Assembly (NCBI RefSeq): GCF_000012945.1 | Contig: NC_007509.1 | Coordinates: 930,001-994,000 of the forward strand | Length of the DNA: 64,000 nt | Direction: 5' to 3' | Origin: Burkholderia lata | GTDB taxonomy: Bacteria; Pseudomonadota; Gammaproteobacteria; Burkholderiales; Burkholderiaceae | Part shown: one piece after another, positions 8,765 to 17,266 of the stretch | How the letters are laid out: every line of letters begins with the position of its first letter | Numbering within the stretch: position 1 is the first letter of the stretch | Program-made: the position numbers and the translations under genes | Notes under the pieces: model-generated | Seen by the model: the letters and a program-made list of their open reading frames with translations, nothing else | Databases searched by the model: none | What the model was told of the DNA's origin: nothing

Positions 8765-9775
8765 ATGGGTAGGCCCTTGCACAGGCGCGCTGTGCCCGCA
8801 ACTTACGTCCAACTGCTCTTCGAGTATCTAGAGGATTTGGGGTATTCACCCGAGGCGGTCATTGGTGAGCCGTGGCCGGAGTTGGGTCCGGATGGTTTTG
8901 CGCATGTCGACGTCGAACTCTGGGAGTCGATGCTCCAACGTGCGGCGACCCATTTGAGCGATCCTCTGTTGGGGCTCCACTTAGGGCAGACAATCACCTC
9001 TCAGCACTTGGGGATCCTCGGTGCAGTATTGCTCGCCTGTGAAAATTTAAGAGCAGCCCAGCTACGCCTGGAGCGGTATCAGCGGTTGATCTTTGACGTG
9101 GTCCCGATGACACACAGGACTGGTCCGGGTTATCTCGATCTGATTTGGGATACCACCCAGTACAAGAGCGGTCGCCTCGTTGAGGAGACGGGCTATTCGG
9201 TCTTGGTCCAGTTCACCCGCAGTCTCGTCAGGGAGCCAATAAATCCGCTCATGGTGCGCTTTGCCCATTCGCCCCCTGCCGATGTTCGCCCCTATGAGAA
9301 CTTCTTTGGTTGTCCGATATTGTTCGATCAACCGGAGTCTGGGGTGCGTTGGGATCTTGATATTTCGGCAATGCCCCTGAAACGTCCTGACCCGGCACTC
9401 ATTTCGTTATTGGAGCGGCATGCAGATACGCTTCTGGAACGATTGCCCCAGCAGCCGGAAATCGTTGAGCAGGTACGCAAGGCCATATCTGATGCCCTTC
9501 AGGAAGGGGAGCCCGACATCGAAAATATTAGTGCAAAGCTGTCCTGCTCTTCTCGGACGCTGCAGCGTCGACTGTTAGGGGCCGACACCAACTTTCGCAC
9601 TGAACTGAGCCTGGTTCGTAGGGAGCTTGCCGTATCCTATTTGCGCGATCCGCGCCTGCAGATTGTAGAGATTGCCATGCTGCTCGGATATTCCGAGCAC
9701 AGTGCGTTCACACGCGCATTCCGCGATTGGACGGGAGAGTCGCCACAAGCAGTGCGGCAACGATCGCGCAAGTGA
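8765..9775 (+). CDS. AraC-family transcriptional regulator (OruR/ArgR-like, with N-terminal Arabinose_bd domain)
   Basis: A 336-residue regulator. The N-terminal about 230 residues resemble the AraC ligand-binding domain of the OruR type (YLEDLGYSPEAVIGEPWPEL; HLGILGAVLLACENL). The C-terminal double helix-turn-helix is clear: ISAKLSCSSRTLQRRLL is the first HTH, and IVEIAMLLGYSEHSAFTRAF with RDWTGESPQAVR the second. The ATG at 8765 has GGGA upstream and a good promoter; a longer frame exists but would run into the hydrolase. Divergent placement makes the hydrolase its likely target, with a small aromatic or amino-acid-like ligand as in relatives (inference). It is part of the IS66 cargo. Confidence 0.88.
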   Translation: MGRPLHRRAVPATYVQLLFEYLEDLGYSPEAVIGEPWPELGPDGFAHVDVELWESMLQRAATHLSDPLLGLHLGQTITSQHLGILGAVLLACENLRAAQLRLERYQRLIFDVVPMTHRTGPGYLDLIWDTTQYKSGRLVEETGYSVLVQFTRSLVREPINPLMVRFAHSPPADVRPYENFFGCPILFDQPESGVRWDLDISAMPLKRPDPALISLLERHADTLLERLPQQPEIVEQVRKAISDALQEGEPDIENISAKLSCSSRTLQRRLLGADTNFRTELSLVRRELAVSYLRDPRLQIVEIAMLLGYSEHSAFTRAFRDWTGESPQAVRQRSRK

Positions 9776-9882
9776 CATTCTTCTACGGGCCATTCCAACC
9801 TAACGGCCAAACCGCCGGACGGCGGCTAGCCGGCCGGCGCGCTGGTCGAACGTATGCGGTCACATCAACGTTGTAGCGCCGA

Positions 9883-10524
9883 TCATGGTTGGGTGCGCAC
9901 CATACTTTCGCGAGCGGAGAATCGGTGCCACCAGTCCTTCAACTTTTTGCATCGATCCATCAGTAAGCCTGCTTCGGCCGCTTGCGTGAAGCAGGCGAAC
10001 ATGGGCGCAGCGTAGATATCAGCAATGCTCACCTGGTCGGCGACCATATAACCATTTCCGTCGCATAGTCGGTCAAGTTCGGCTAGGCACGTCGACGCAA
10101 GTGGCAACGCGATCGCAATCTTTTCTTCGTCTGTCGGCCGCCCCTCCTTTACAGCAACGACGCGTTCCACGTAGATGTCCCAGACCAAGGTTCGGTACGC
10201 GTAGGCATCCATTAACCCCGCGATCTGATTGACTCTGGCACGTGCCTTCGCATCAGTCGGTTGCAGCTTGGGCCCGTCAAAGGCGTCATCGATGTAACGA
10301 ACGATGGCACTGGTTTCGTAAAGGCAGAAATCTTCATGCTGGAAAGCTGGGATGCGACCGAACGGGTGTCGTTTTAAATGTTCATTCGGAACACCGGCAC
10401 TATCGAATACATCGACTTCGACAAGGGTATAAGGAACGCCCTTTTCTTCCAGTGCAAGCCTGGCTATCCGCACGTATACACTCCATGCGGCACCATACAG
10501 TCTCACTATATTGGCGGATGGCAA
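9883..10524 (-). CDS. Glutathione S-transferase family protein
   Basis: A 213-residue soluble GST with the thioredoxin-like N-terminal domain (VRLYGAAWSVYVRIARLALE) and the glutathione-binding turn RIPAFQHEDFCLYETSAIVR, where the Pro and the Glu-Ser/Thr pair are conserved. The all-helical C-terminal domain carries YMVADQVSIADIY, matching the N-capping box. The start is TTG at 10522-10524 with a strong GGGGAGAG ribosome-binding site upstream; no ATG fits. It conjugates or reduces electrophiles with glutathione; the class cannot be assigned with certainty. It lies between the AraC regulator (convergent) and the IS66 transposase remnant, at the right of the cargo block. Confidence 0.85.
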   Translation of the reverse strand: MPSANIVRLYGAAWSVYVRIARLALEEKGVPYTLVEVDVFDSAGVPNEHLKRHPFGRIPAFQHEDFCLYETSAIVRYIDDAFDGPKLQPTDAKARARVNQIAGLMDAYAYRTLVWDIYVERVVAVKEGRPTDEEKIAIALPLASTCLAELDRLCDGNGYMVADQVSIADIYAAPMFACFTQAAEAGLLMDRCKKLKDWWHRFSARESMVRTQP

Positions 10525-10569
10525 TTGAATCTCTCCCCTCGTTACTTACTTAATTTGGAGTCCGACAAG

Positions 10570-10921
10570 TCAGCTTGGCAGCCCTGCGCCGCAGGATACT
10601 CCAGATCGGGCGTCATCCAGGATCCACGGAAGGAGATCAACGTAATCGTCGACCGTATTTGCCAATGGTAGTTTTGCGAACAGGCAGGCGAGATAGCGGT
10701 ACGGATCGATTCCATTCGCTTTACAGGTCTCGACCAGGGAGTACAGGTTGGCGCTGGCCTGCGCTCCCGCGACCGTATCGGAGAACAACCAGCCCTTGCG
10801 ACCGACGACGAACAGCCGGAATCTGTACCAATTCATCACGAGCCGCATCATCATATTCCCGGCGGCCATCTCGTTTCCGTCCGACGACCAATCGGCTCTG
10901 TAGGTCTTGCTTCTCACTCAT
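10570..10921 (-). pseudogene. Internally deleted IS66 transposase region (tnpA start joined to tnpC end)
   Basis: Reading leftwards from 10921, the first 33 codons (MSEKQDLQSRLVVGRKRDGR) match the N-terminus of the IS66 accessory protein TnpA. About 100 bp later the same DNA, in a different frame, encodes the C-terminus of the TnpC transposase: RKGWLFSDTVAGAQASANLY, LVETCKANGIDPYRYL and DDYVDLLPW. Everything between (rest of tnpA, tnpB, most of tnpC) is missing. The left-hand IS end does not follow tnpC closely; instead the cargo genes do. It is not functional by itself but could be mobilised in trans if its ends are still recognised. Confidence 0.8.
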
Positions 10922-10973
10922 ACACTCTGATACCAGCTAGCATCGGAGTGCAGCGATTTCTACACAAGGGCGC

Positions 10974-10991
10974 CGTTATTCGATCGCTTGC
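10974..10991 (-). repeat. IS66-type terminal inverted repeat, right boundary of the cargo island
   Basis: On the minus strand it reads GCAAGCGATCGAATAACG. It pairs imperfectly with 5843-5860 and lies about 50 bp before the tnpA start codon, the normal spacing for the left end of an IS66 element. ACCGCTTA follows outside. Confidence 0.55.
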
Positions 10992-11243
10992 ACCGCTTAA
11001 TCCCGCAGCTTCATCACACCGCTTCATCCCGCCGCTTTCACCCGCAGCTTCCCCCACTTCCCGCTCCGTATCGCGCCACGGCCCGGCGCCAAAAGCCTGT
11101 TCGTCGCAATCACCAAGTCGATCCTGGCCGTCTCGCACGACCGTCACCGGCCGCCACCGCTGCACGCCCGCTACCCGATCGATTTAGCCGCCCGACAAGT
11201 ACAATCTGCGCTACCGTCGTAAGACACCCTTGACAATCGAACC

Positions 11244-12227
11244 ATGGACCCGTCCCAGCTCCCTTCCCTCGCATGGTTCGTCCATATCGCCCACCATCTC
11301 AGCTTCACCCGCGCCGCCGCCGAGATGGGCGTGTCGCGCGCGGCGCTGTCGCAGAACCTGAAGGCGCTCGAGCAGCAGTTGAACGTGAAGCTGCTGTACC
11401 GGACGACGCGCGACATGTCGCTCACCGAGGACGGGCAACGGCTGTACGACACGCTGCGGCCGGCGTTCGGCTCGATCGAGCAGGCGATCAGCAGCCTGCA
11501 TGAAGTCCGGCACGCGCCGTCGGGGCTGCTGCGCGTCAACACGTCCCGGGTCGCCGCCAGAACGCTGATCGAGCCGTACCTCGGCGAATTCATGGCGCGC
11601 TATCCGCTGCTTCGGGTGGAACTCGTGATGAACGACGGGATGTCGAACATCATCGCCGACGGCTGCGATGCGGGGATCCGTCTCGGCGAAAGCCTGGCTG
11701 AGCACATGGTCGCCGTGCCGATCACGCCGATGATCGAAATGGTGGTGGCCGGCTCGCCGGACTATCTCGCGCGTCACGGCAAGCCGGCCACGCCTGCCGA
11801 CCTGATCGCGCACAACTGCCTGTGCTATCGCCAGACGACGAGCGGCGCCATCTATCGATGGGAATTCACGTCGACCGACATCGAGGGGCACGCCTTCGAG
11901 GTCGAGCCGAAAGGCAGCGTGGTGACGAACGACGACGACGGCATGATTCGCGTCGCGCTGCAGGGCGTCGGCCTGATCCAGCACCAGGACCTCGCGCTGC
12001 GCGAGCAGCTGGCCGCCGGCACGCTGGTGCGCGTGCTCGACGCGTGGTGCAAGCCGTTTCCCGGCTACTACCTGTACACGCCGTCGCGCGAACAGATGCC
12101 CGCGAAAGTGCGCGCACTGATGGATTTCCTCGTCGAGAAACGCGAACGCCTTGCCGTCGACCTGGGCAAGCGTGCGCCGCGTCCGGCCGCGCCGAAGCGT
12201 CGCAAGGCGCCGACGCGGCGCGCGTGA
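11244..12227 (+). CDS. LysR-family transcriptional regulator
   Basis: A 327-residue LTTR. The winged HTH occupies residues 1-62 (FTRAAAEMGVSRAALSQNLK, then LEQQLNVKLLYRTTRDMSLT). The effector-binding domain follows from about residue 90 (GLLRVNTSRVAARTLIEPYL). The C-terminus carries an unusual, strongly basic Pro/Arg/Lys tail (RPAAPKRRKAPTRRA) of about 20 residues beyond the normal family end. It lies just outside the IS66-type island, co-directional with the MBL/ALDH/GMC operon 700 bp downstream, so it may control that operon or a lost neighbour. No divergent partner remains on its left because the island is inserted there. Confidence 0.9.
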   Translation: MDPSQLPSLAWFVHIAHHLSFTRAAAEMGVSRAALSQNLKALEQQLNVKLLYRTTRDMSLTEDGQRLYDTLRPAFGSIEQAISSLHEVRHAPSGLLRVNTSRVAARTLIEPYLGEFMARYPLLRVELVMNDGMSNIIADGCDAGIRLGESLAEHMVAVPITPMIEMVVAGSPDYLARHGKPATPADLIAHNCLCYRQTTSGAIYRWEFTSTDIEGHAFEVEPKGSVVTNDDDGMIRVALQGVGLIQHQDLALREQLAAGTLVRVLDAWCKPFPGYYLYTPSREQMPAKVRALMDFLVEKRERLAVDLGKRAPRPAAPKRRKAPTRRA

Positions 12228-12256
12228 GCGACTGAGCGACTGAGCGACTGAGCGAC
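12225..12256 (+). repeat. Four tandem copies of TGAGCGAC overlapping the LysR stop codon
   Basis: The 8-bp unit is repeated exactly four times; the first TGA is the LysR stop codon. As 8 is not a multiple of 3, the repeat places TGA in all frames. It is followed by GCGACTGACAGTCGC, a short palindrome (12251-12265). Confidence 0.85.
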
Positions 12257-12281
12257 TGACAGTCGCGACGTAACGCGCTCG

Positions 12282-12398
12282 CCCCCGTTCAGCGCCGCTG
12301 AGCGTCGGGCCGTCGACCGCATGCATCCGCTCGAGACGGTTCAGCGTGACGACGCGCACGCCGGGCTGTGAATCATCGATCAGGCGCGCGTGCGTCAT
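12282..12398 (-). pseudogene. Truncated enoyl-CoA hydratase (N-terminal fragment only)
   Basis: From an ATG at 12398 the minus strand reads MTHARLIDD, then GVRVVTLNRLERMHAVDGPT, the typical beginning of the enoyl-CoA hydratase/isomerase (crotonase) family, where VTLNRP-RMNA is the conserved first strand and loop. After about 39 codons the similarity stops and neither the oxyanion-hole motif nor any catalytic part is present. It is a dead end of a lost gene between the LysR regulator and the hexamer repeat, pointing to a deletion here. Confidence 0.6.
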
Positions 12399-12555
12399 CG
12401 GGTGGCGCCGTGAGATGTCCTCCGATACTGGCGTGCGTGCGCCAAGCACGTGCAAATCGACGCTGCCCGACACGCGTCCGGCGCGCTACCGCACGACGCC
12501 GCTGCGTTGTTCATGCAGCCTCGTTGCTGGACGGACCGACCTGCAACAGTCACCG

Positions 12556-12640
12556 GCCTCTGCCTCTGCCTCTGCCTCTGCCTCTGCCTCTGCCTCTGCC
12601 TCTGCCTCTGCCTCTGCCTCTGCCTCTGCCTCTGCCTCTG
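12556..12640 (+). repeat. Hexanucleotide microsatellite, 14 copies of GCCTCT
   Basis: Fourteen perfect tandem copies of GCCTCT plus one extra G. Such pure hexamer tracts change copy number by slippage. Read on the plus strand it gives alternating Ser-Ala codons, in frame with the downstream MBL gene, but no convincing gene crosses it. Confidence 0.95.
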
Positions 12641-12933
12641 CCCGCATCAAAGGCGCGTACCGCCGACCTTCGCCATGCGACGTGCGCGTAGTTCCGCCTG
12701 CCGGAATTGAACGCGCCTCCGCTCGCGATCGCACCGCGCACCGGAACCGCCTGCCGTGCGCCTTATTCCGAAGTACGAAACAGCACGGGCAAAACGACTC
12801 GACAACCGCATGCCATGTGATGCAATCGACAACCCATGGACGGACGGCCCCTTCACGCGTGCACCGGGCCCCGATCCTCCAGGGCGTCCTTCAGCCGGGG
12901 GCGTCGATCGAACAATCACCGAGGAGACACGCC

Positions 12934-13827
12934 ATGCCGTTGCTGCATACCATTCGCTCGCGGATCGGCCATGCGGAAGTCGTGCAGATCGTCGAAATGG
13001 ACATCAGCCGGATTCTGGAAACCTTGCTGCCCGACGCCACGCCCGACCTGCTGAAAACCATTCCGTGGATGAAGCCGCCCTACGTGGGCGACGACCGCGG
13101 CATGCGCGCCGTCAGCCAGTGCTTCATCGTCAAGACCGGCGCGCGCATGCTGGTGGTGGACACCTGCGTCGGGAACGACAAGGACACCGCCGGCTTCGAT
13201 GCGTTCTCCGGTCTGCAGTTCGAATTCCTGGCGACACTCGAGGAAGCGGGCATCGACCGTCATGCGGTCACCGATGTGCTGTGCACGCACCTGCATTTCG
13301 ATCACGTCGGCTGGAACACCTACAAGCAGGACGGCCGGTGGCTGCCCACCTTCCCCCATGCGAAGTACCACTTCGGCAAGCAGGAGTTCGACACCGCGCA
13401 ACAGGGCAACCCGGACGACGCGATGTACCACGCGCAGGACCTGTCGTTCCACGAATCCATCCAGCCCGTCGTCGACGCGGGCCTCGCGCACTTCATCGAT
13501 CGCGACACCGACCTCGGCGACGGAATCTCGGTGTTCTCCGCGCCGGGACACACCATCGGCCACATCGCGATCGAAATCGACGCCGGCACCGAGACCTTCA
13601 TCATCGCCGGCGACGCCATGCATCACCCGGTGCAGGTTGCCAGGCCGGACATGGCGCAGATCCTCGACTACGACCACGCGCAGTCGTCGGCCACGCGGCA
13701 CGCGTTGCTGTCGCGCCTCGACGGCAGCAAGACGCTGTTCACCTGCACGCATTTCTGTTCACCGTCGTTCGGGCGGATTACCCGCGATCCGGAAGGCGAC
13801 TACGTGTTCACCGGCGTGCCCCAATAA
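12934..13827 (+). CDS. MBL-fold metallo-hydrolase (lactonase-like)
   Basis: A 297-residue metallo-beta-lactamase-fold enzyme. The dinuclear zinc motif HLHFDH spans residues 119-124, with further ligands in SAPGHTIGHIAI and IIAGDAMHHP and a final His in CTHFCSPS. It resembles N-acyl-homoserine-lactonase/quorum-quenching and related lactonases in layout, but family members hydrolyse many esters. The ATG at 12934 is preceded by GAGGAGAC. An open frame extends back to 12346 through the hexamer repeat and is rejected as coding. It starts an operon with aldehyde dehydrogenase and GMC oxidoreductase (18-bp and 3-bp gaps), suggesting a lactone intermediate in that pathway. Confidence 0.88.
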   Translation: MPLLHTIRSRIGHAEVVQIVEMDISRILETLLPDATPDLLKTIPWMKPPYVGDDRGMRAVSQCFIVKTGARMLVVDTCVGNDKDTAGFDAFSGLQFEFLATLEEAGIDRHAVTDVLCTHLHFDHVGWNTYKQDGRWLPTFPHAKYHFGKQEFDTAQQGNPDDAMYHAQDLSFHESIQPVVDAGLAHFIDRDTDLGDGISVFSAPGHTIGHIAIEIDAGTETFIIAGDAMHHPVQVARPDMAQILDYDHAQSSATRHALLSRLDGSKTLFTCTHFCSPSFGRITRDPEGDYVFTGVPQ

Positions 13828-13845
13828 CGCTCAGGTTCCGATTCC

Positions 13846-15342
13846 ATGCTCAGTCTCGTTTCCCATCTCGACCACTTGAACGTCCGCCCCGGACGCCTTT
13901 TCATCGATGGCCAATGGCTGGACTGGCCCGACGCGCGTTTCGACCAGCTCAACCCCTGCACGAACGAAGTCATGACCAGCTTCGCCGACGCCGGCGCGCA
14001 AGGCGTGGAGCTGGCCGTGGCCGCGGCGCGCAAGGCATTCGACGAAGGTCCGTGGCCGCGCATGCGCGCGCAGGACCGCAAGCGCCTGCTGCAGCCGATC
14101 GTCGAGCGCCTGTATGCGGCCGAGGAAGAAATCGCGCGGCTGCAAACGCTCGACAACGGCATTCCGTACGCGTTCAGCCGCCATTCGCGCGTCTCCGCCA
14201 AGTCGGCCGCCGACGTCTTCGATCACTTCCTCGGCTGGATCGACAAAATCAACGGCGACACGCTGCCGATCTTCTCCGGTGCGTCGAACATGCAGTACAT
14301 GACCTTCCGCGACCCGGTCGGCGTGGTCGCGGCCGTGCTGCCGTACAACGGCCCCGTGCTGACGTTCGCGATGAAGGTGGCGCCGGCGCTGGCCTGCGGC
14401 TGCACCGTGATCGTCAAGTCGTCGGAGCTTACCAACCTCGCCGTGGCCCGGCTCGCGCAGATCATCGCCGACAGCGACTTGCCGCCCGGCGTGTTCAACT
14501 TCGTGACCGGCGGCGTCGAAACGGGTAGCGCCCTCACCTCGCACGCCGGCGTCGACAAGGTGACCTTCACCGGCAGCCCGGCCGTCGGCGAAAAAATCAT
14601 GATCGCGAGTGCGCCGACGATGAAACGCCTGTCGCTGGAACTGGGCGGCAAGAGCGCGGCGCTCGTCTTTCCCGACACGCGCAGCGTGCAGACCACCGCG
14701 CACGCGCTGATGGGGCTGTGCTCCACGTTCCTGTCGGGACAGGTCTGCTCCACGCCGTCGCGCGCGGTCGTGCATCGCTCGATCATGGACGAGTTCCTGC
14801 ACCACGCGCAGGAACAGCTGCAGAAGGTGCGGTTCGGCGATCCGTTCGACGCGGCCACCACGTCGGCGCCGATGATTTCCCGGCGCCACCAGGCGCGCGT
14901 GCTCGACTACGTCGAAAGCGGCCGCCAGCAAGGCGCGACGCTGCTGGCGGGCGGCCGCGCGCCGGGTGGCGAATTCCGCAACGGCAACTGGGTCGAGCCG
15001 GCCCTCTTCGCCAACGTGAGCAACGACATGACGATCGCGCAGGAGGAAATCTTCGGCCCCGTGCTGTCGGTGATTCCGTTCGACACCGAGGAGGAAGCGA
15101 TCCGCATCGCCAACGACAGCGCGTACGGGCTGGCCGGCTGCGTGTACACCACGGACGTGAGCCGCGCGTTCCGCGTCGCGCGTGCGGTCAAGAGCGGCGC
15201 AATCGGCGTCAACGGCTTTGCCAGCATTCCGAATGCGCCGTTCGGCGGCATCAAGCGCTCGGGCACGGGACGCGAAGGCGGCTGGTCGACGATCGAAGCG
15301 TTTACCGAACTGAAAACCGTCAATTTCAATCTGGATGCCTGA
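13846..15342 (+). CDS. NAD(P)-dependent aldehyde dehydrogenase
   Basis: A 498-residue ALDH of normal length. The cofactor-binding segment is PALACGCTVIVKSSELTN, the general base Glu265 lies in LELGGKSAAL, and the nucleophile Cys301 lies in FLSGQVCSTPSR, 36 residues later as is standard. FTGSPAVGEKIM and EEIFGPVLSVIPF are also conserved. It oxidises an aldehyde to the carboxylic acid in the cytoplasm. It follows the MBL hydrolase after 18 bp and precedes the GMC oxidoreductase by 3 bp, so it probably takes the aldehyde made by the GMC enzyme. The natural substrate is not determined. Confidence 0.94.
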   Translation: MLSLVSHLDHLNVRPGRLFIDGQWLDWPDARFDQLNPCTNEVMTSFADAGAQGVELAVAAARKAFDEGPWPRMRAQDRKRLLQPIVERLYAAEEEIARLQTLDNGIPYAFSRHSRVSAKSAADVFDHFLGWIDKINGDTLPIFSGASNMQYMTFRDPVGVVAAVLPYNGPVLTFAMKVAPALACGCTVIVKSSELTNLAVARLAQIIADSDLPPGVFNFVTGGVETGSALTSHAGVDKVTFTGSPAVGEKIMIASAPTMKRLSLELGGKSAALVFPDTRSVQTTAHALMGLCSTFLSGQVCSTPSRAVVHRSIMDEFLHHAQEQLQKVRFGDPFDAATTSAPMISRRHQARVLDYVESGRQQGATLLAGGRAPGGEFRNGNWVEPALFANVSNDMTIAQEEIFGPVLSVIPFDTEEEAIRIANDSAYGLAGCVYTTDVSRAFRVARAVKSGAIGVNGFASIPNAPFGGIKRSGTGREGGWSTIEAFTELKTVNFNLDA

Positions 15343-15345
15343 TCG

Positions 15346-16986
15346 ATGACCGAAACCTTCGACTACGTGGTGGTCGGTGCCGGCAGCGGCGGCAGCGTCG
15401 TGGCCGCGCGCCTGGCCGAAGCGGGCCATACGGTGTGCGTGCTCGAAGCCGGCCCGCCGGATACCAACCCGTTCATCCACATCCCGGCCGGGTACATCAA
15501 GAACCTGTTCAACGACAAGCTCGTGTGGCGCTTTCGCAGCGGCCCGATCGCGGGCACCGACGGCCGCACGATCGAGCTGACGCAGGGCAAGGTCGTCGGC
15601 GGCTCGGGTTCGATCAACGGGATGGTCTACAACCGCGGCCAGCACGGCGATTTCGACGACTGGGCCGCGCGGGGCAATCCGGGCTGGGGTTACGACGACG
15701 TGCTGCCGTTCTTCAAGAAGGCGGAAACGCGGATCGGGCCCGGCGACGACCGCTATCGCGGCCGCAACGGGCCGCTGATCGTGACGGACCCGATCCTGCC
15801 CGCCCCGTTGTGCGACCTGTTCGTCGAGGCCGTCAAGAGCCTCGGCTACCCGTACGTCGCCGATTCCAATGCTCAGGCGCAGGACGGCGTCGGACCGTGG
15901 CATTTCATGATCGACACGCGCGGCCATACGCCGCGACGCAGGAGCGCCGCCCGCGCCTATCTGCATCCGGCCATCAAGAGCGGCCGTGTGACGCTGCGCA
16001 CCGGCAGTCCCGCCACGCGCGTGCTGCTCGACGGCCGTCGAGCCACCGGCGTGCGTTACCGCGCGGGCGGCAGCGGCGCTCCCGAGCGCGAAGTGCGCGC
16101 CAATCGTGAAGTCATCGTCGCCGCCGGCGCCCTGAACACGCCCCGGCTGCTGCAGATCTCCGGCATCGGCGACAGCGCGCATCTGCGCGCGATCGGCGTG
16201 CAGACACGCGTCGACCTGCCCGGCGTCGGCGCCAATCTCGTCGATCACTTCAACCTGCGCGTGGCCGTCCGGGTCAAGGACGTCGCCACCCTCAACGAGC
16301 GCGGGCGCGGCCTGCCGCTGGCCGGCGAGATCGCGAAGTACTTCCTCGGCCGGCCCAGCATCCTGAGCATGGGCCCGGTACCGATGCGCTTTTTCTTTCG
16401 CTCCGAACCCGCGTTGTCGCGGCCCGACCTGCAGGTGTCGTTCACGCCCGGCAGCTATCAGGAAGGGCTGCCCGGCCTGCTCGATCACTATCCGGGCATG
16501 ACGCTCGGCGGTCACAAGCAGCGCCCCGACAGTCGTGGCTGGGTCAAGGCGCGTTCGGCCAGCATCGACGAACTGCCCGAGGTGCAGCCCAACTACCTGA
16601 CCGACGAATCGGACCAGCGCGCGATGGTGGCCGTGGTGAAGATGGCGCGTGCCGTCTTGCAGGCCCGGCCGTTCGCCCCGTACTACGTCGACGAAATGTT
16701 CCCCGGCAACGACGTGCGCACCGACGACGAGATTCTCGCGTTCGCGCGCCAGCGCGGCGGCACCGTCTATCACCACAACGGCACCGCGCGCATGGGGCCC
16801 GACAGCGACCCGATGGCCGTGGTCGATGCGCGGCTGCGCGTGCGCGGCGTGCAGGGCCTGCGGGTGGCCGATGCGTCGGTCATGCCATCGCCGATCTCGG
16901 GCGCGACCAACGCGGCCACGATCATGATCGGCGAGAAGGCCGCCGACATGCTGGTACAGGACGCGAAAGCGACGGCCGCGGGTTAA
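15346..16986 (+). CDS. GMC-family FAD-dependent oxidoreductase (choline/alcohol dehydrogenase-like)
   Basis: A 546-residue flavoprotein. The FAD-binding motif [16 protein letters not shown] is at the N-terminus, GSGSINGM is the GMC signature 1 region, and [16 protein letters not shown] is signature 2. The C-terminal catalytic region has [12 protein letters not shown] (active-site His) and [12 protein letters not shown] (the conserved Asn). No signal peptide is visible, so it should be cytoplasmic or membrane-peripheral. It oxidises an alcohol to an aldehyde, which the adjacent aldehyde dehydrogenase could take further. It is the last gene of the operon; a 10-bp inverted repeat follows at 17160-17199. 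Confidence 0.93.
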   Translation: MTETFDYVVVGAGSGGSVVAARLAEAGHTVCVLEAGPPDTNPFIHIPAGYIKNLFNDKLVWRFRSGPIAGTDGRTIELTQGKVVGGSGSINGMVYNRGQHGDFDDWAARGNPGWGYDDVLPFFKKAETRIGPGDDRYRGRNGPLIVTDPILPAPLCDLFVEAVKSLGYPYVADSNAQAQDGVGPWHFMIDTRGHTPRRRSAARAYLHPAIKSGRVTLRTGSPATRVLLDGRRATGVRYRAGGSGAPEREVRANREVIVAAGALNTPRLLQISGIGDSAHLRAIGVQTRVDLPGVGANLVDHFNLRVAVRVKDVATLNERGRGLPLAGEIAKYFLGRPSILSMGPVPMRFFFRSEPALSRPDLQVSFTPGSYQEGLPGLLDHYPGMTLGGHKQRPDSRGWVKARSASIDELPEVQPNYLTDESDQRAMVAVVKMARAVLQARPFAPYYVDEMFPGNDVRTDDEILAFARQRGGTVYHHNGTARMGPDSDPMAVVDARLRVRGVQGLRVADASVMPSPISGATNAATIMIGEKAADMLVQDAKATAAG

Positions 16987-17159
16987 GCGTCAACCGATGG
17001 ACGCGTGGCGCCCGGATCGGGAACACGTGAGATGGGCGGCCGATGCGGTGGTGCGTGCGGTGCCGGTTCCCTGCCGGCAGGGTCGCACGCCGCACGTCCA
17101 CGCTTGAATGAGCGCGCCCACGGGACGCGAAATCGTCATGCCCAGGCCATTTTCGGGAC

Positions 17160-17199
17160 GTCGAGCCGGTTTGACCTGAAATGCGGAAGCCGGCTCGAC
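17160..17199. terminator. Possible hairpin between convergent operons
   Basis: A perfect 10-bp inverted repeat (GTCGAGCCGG and CCGGCTCGAC) with a 20-nt loop lies between the convergent GMC gene and the cytochrome gene. No T-run follows, so termination activity is only suggested by position. Confidence 0.4.
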
Positions 17200-17266
17200 A
17201 CGCGTCGGCTTGCGCTGACGGATCGATGCCGGCTTCCGCGCCGCACCTGGGCGGCGGTCCGCTGAA

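Larger units (their letters stand above)
5843..10991 (-). mobile_element. IS66-type element carrying a cargo of metabolic genes
   Basis: The segment has lower GC than its flanks and is bounded by imperfect inverted ends: GTAAGCGATC at 5843-5852 and its partner GATCGCTTGC at 10982-10991 (about 13 of 18 outer bases match). GTAA ends are typical of IS66. Outside the ends lie ACCGCTTC (5835-5842) and ACCGCTTA (10992-10999), a 7/8 match to the 8-bp target duplication expected for IS66. Inside the right end, reading leftwards, are the tnpA start and a tnpC end. The rest of the transposon is cargo: a glutathione S-transferase, an AraC regulator, an alpha/beta hydrolase, a DJ-1 protein and a dnaE2 remnant. 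The flank is itself repetitive (CACCGCTTCATC-like units), so part of the duplication could be chance. Confidence 0.6.

Noticed and set aside
12550..12741. A CRISPR-like array at the hexamer repeat.
   Set aside because: It is a pure 6-bp tandem repeat without spacers.
12346..12933. An upstream extension of the MBL gene through the hexamer repeat.
   Set aside because: The family's N-terminus and a good ribosome-binding site are at 12934; the extension has no homology and includes a low-complexity Ser-Ala run.
13831..16776. A 981-codon minus-strand frame opposite the ALDH and GMC genes.
   Set aside because: It spans two well-supported genes on the other strand and shows only the composition expected of an antisense high-GC frame.
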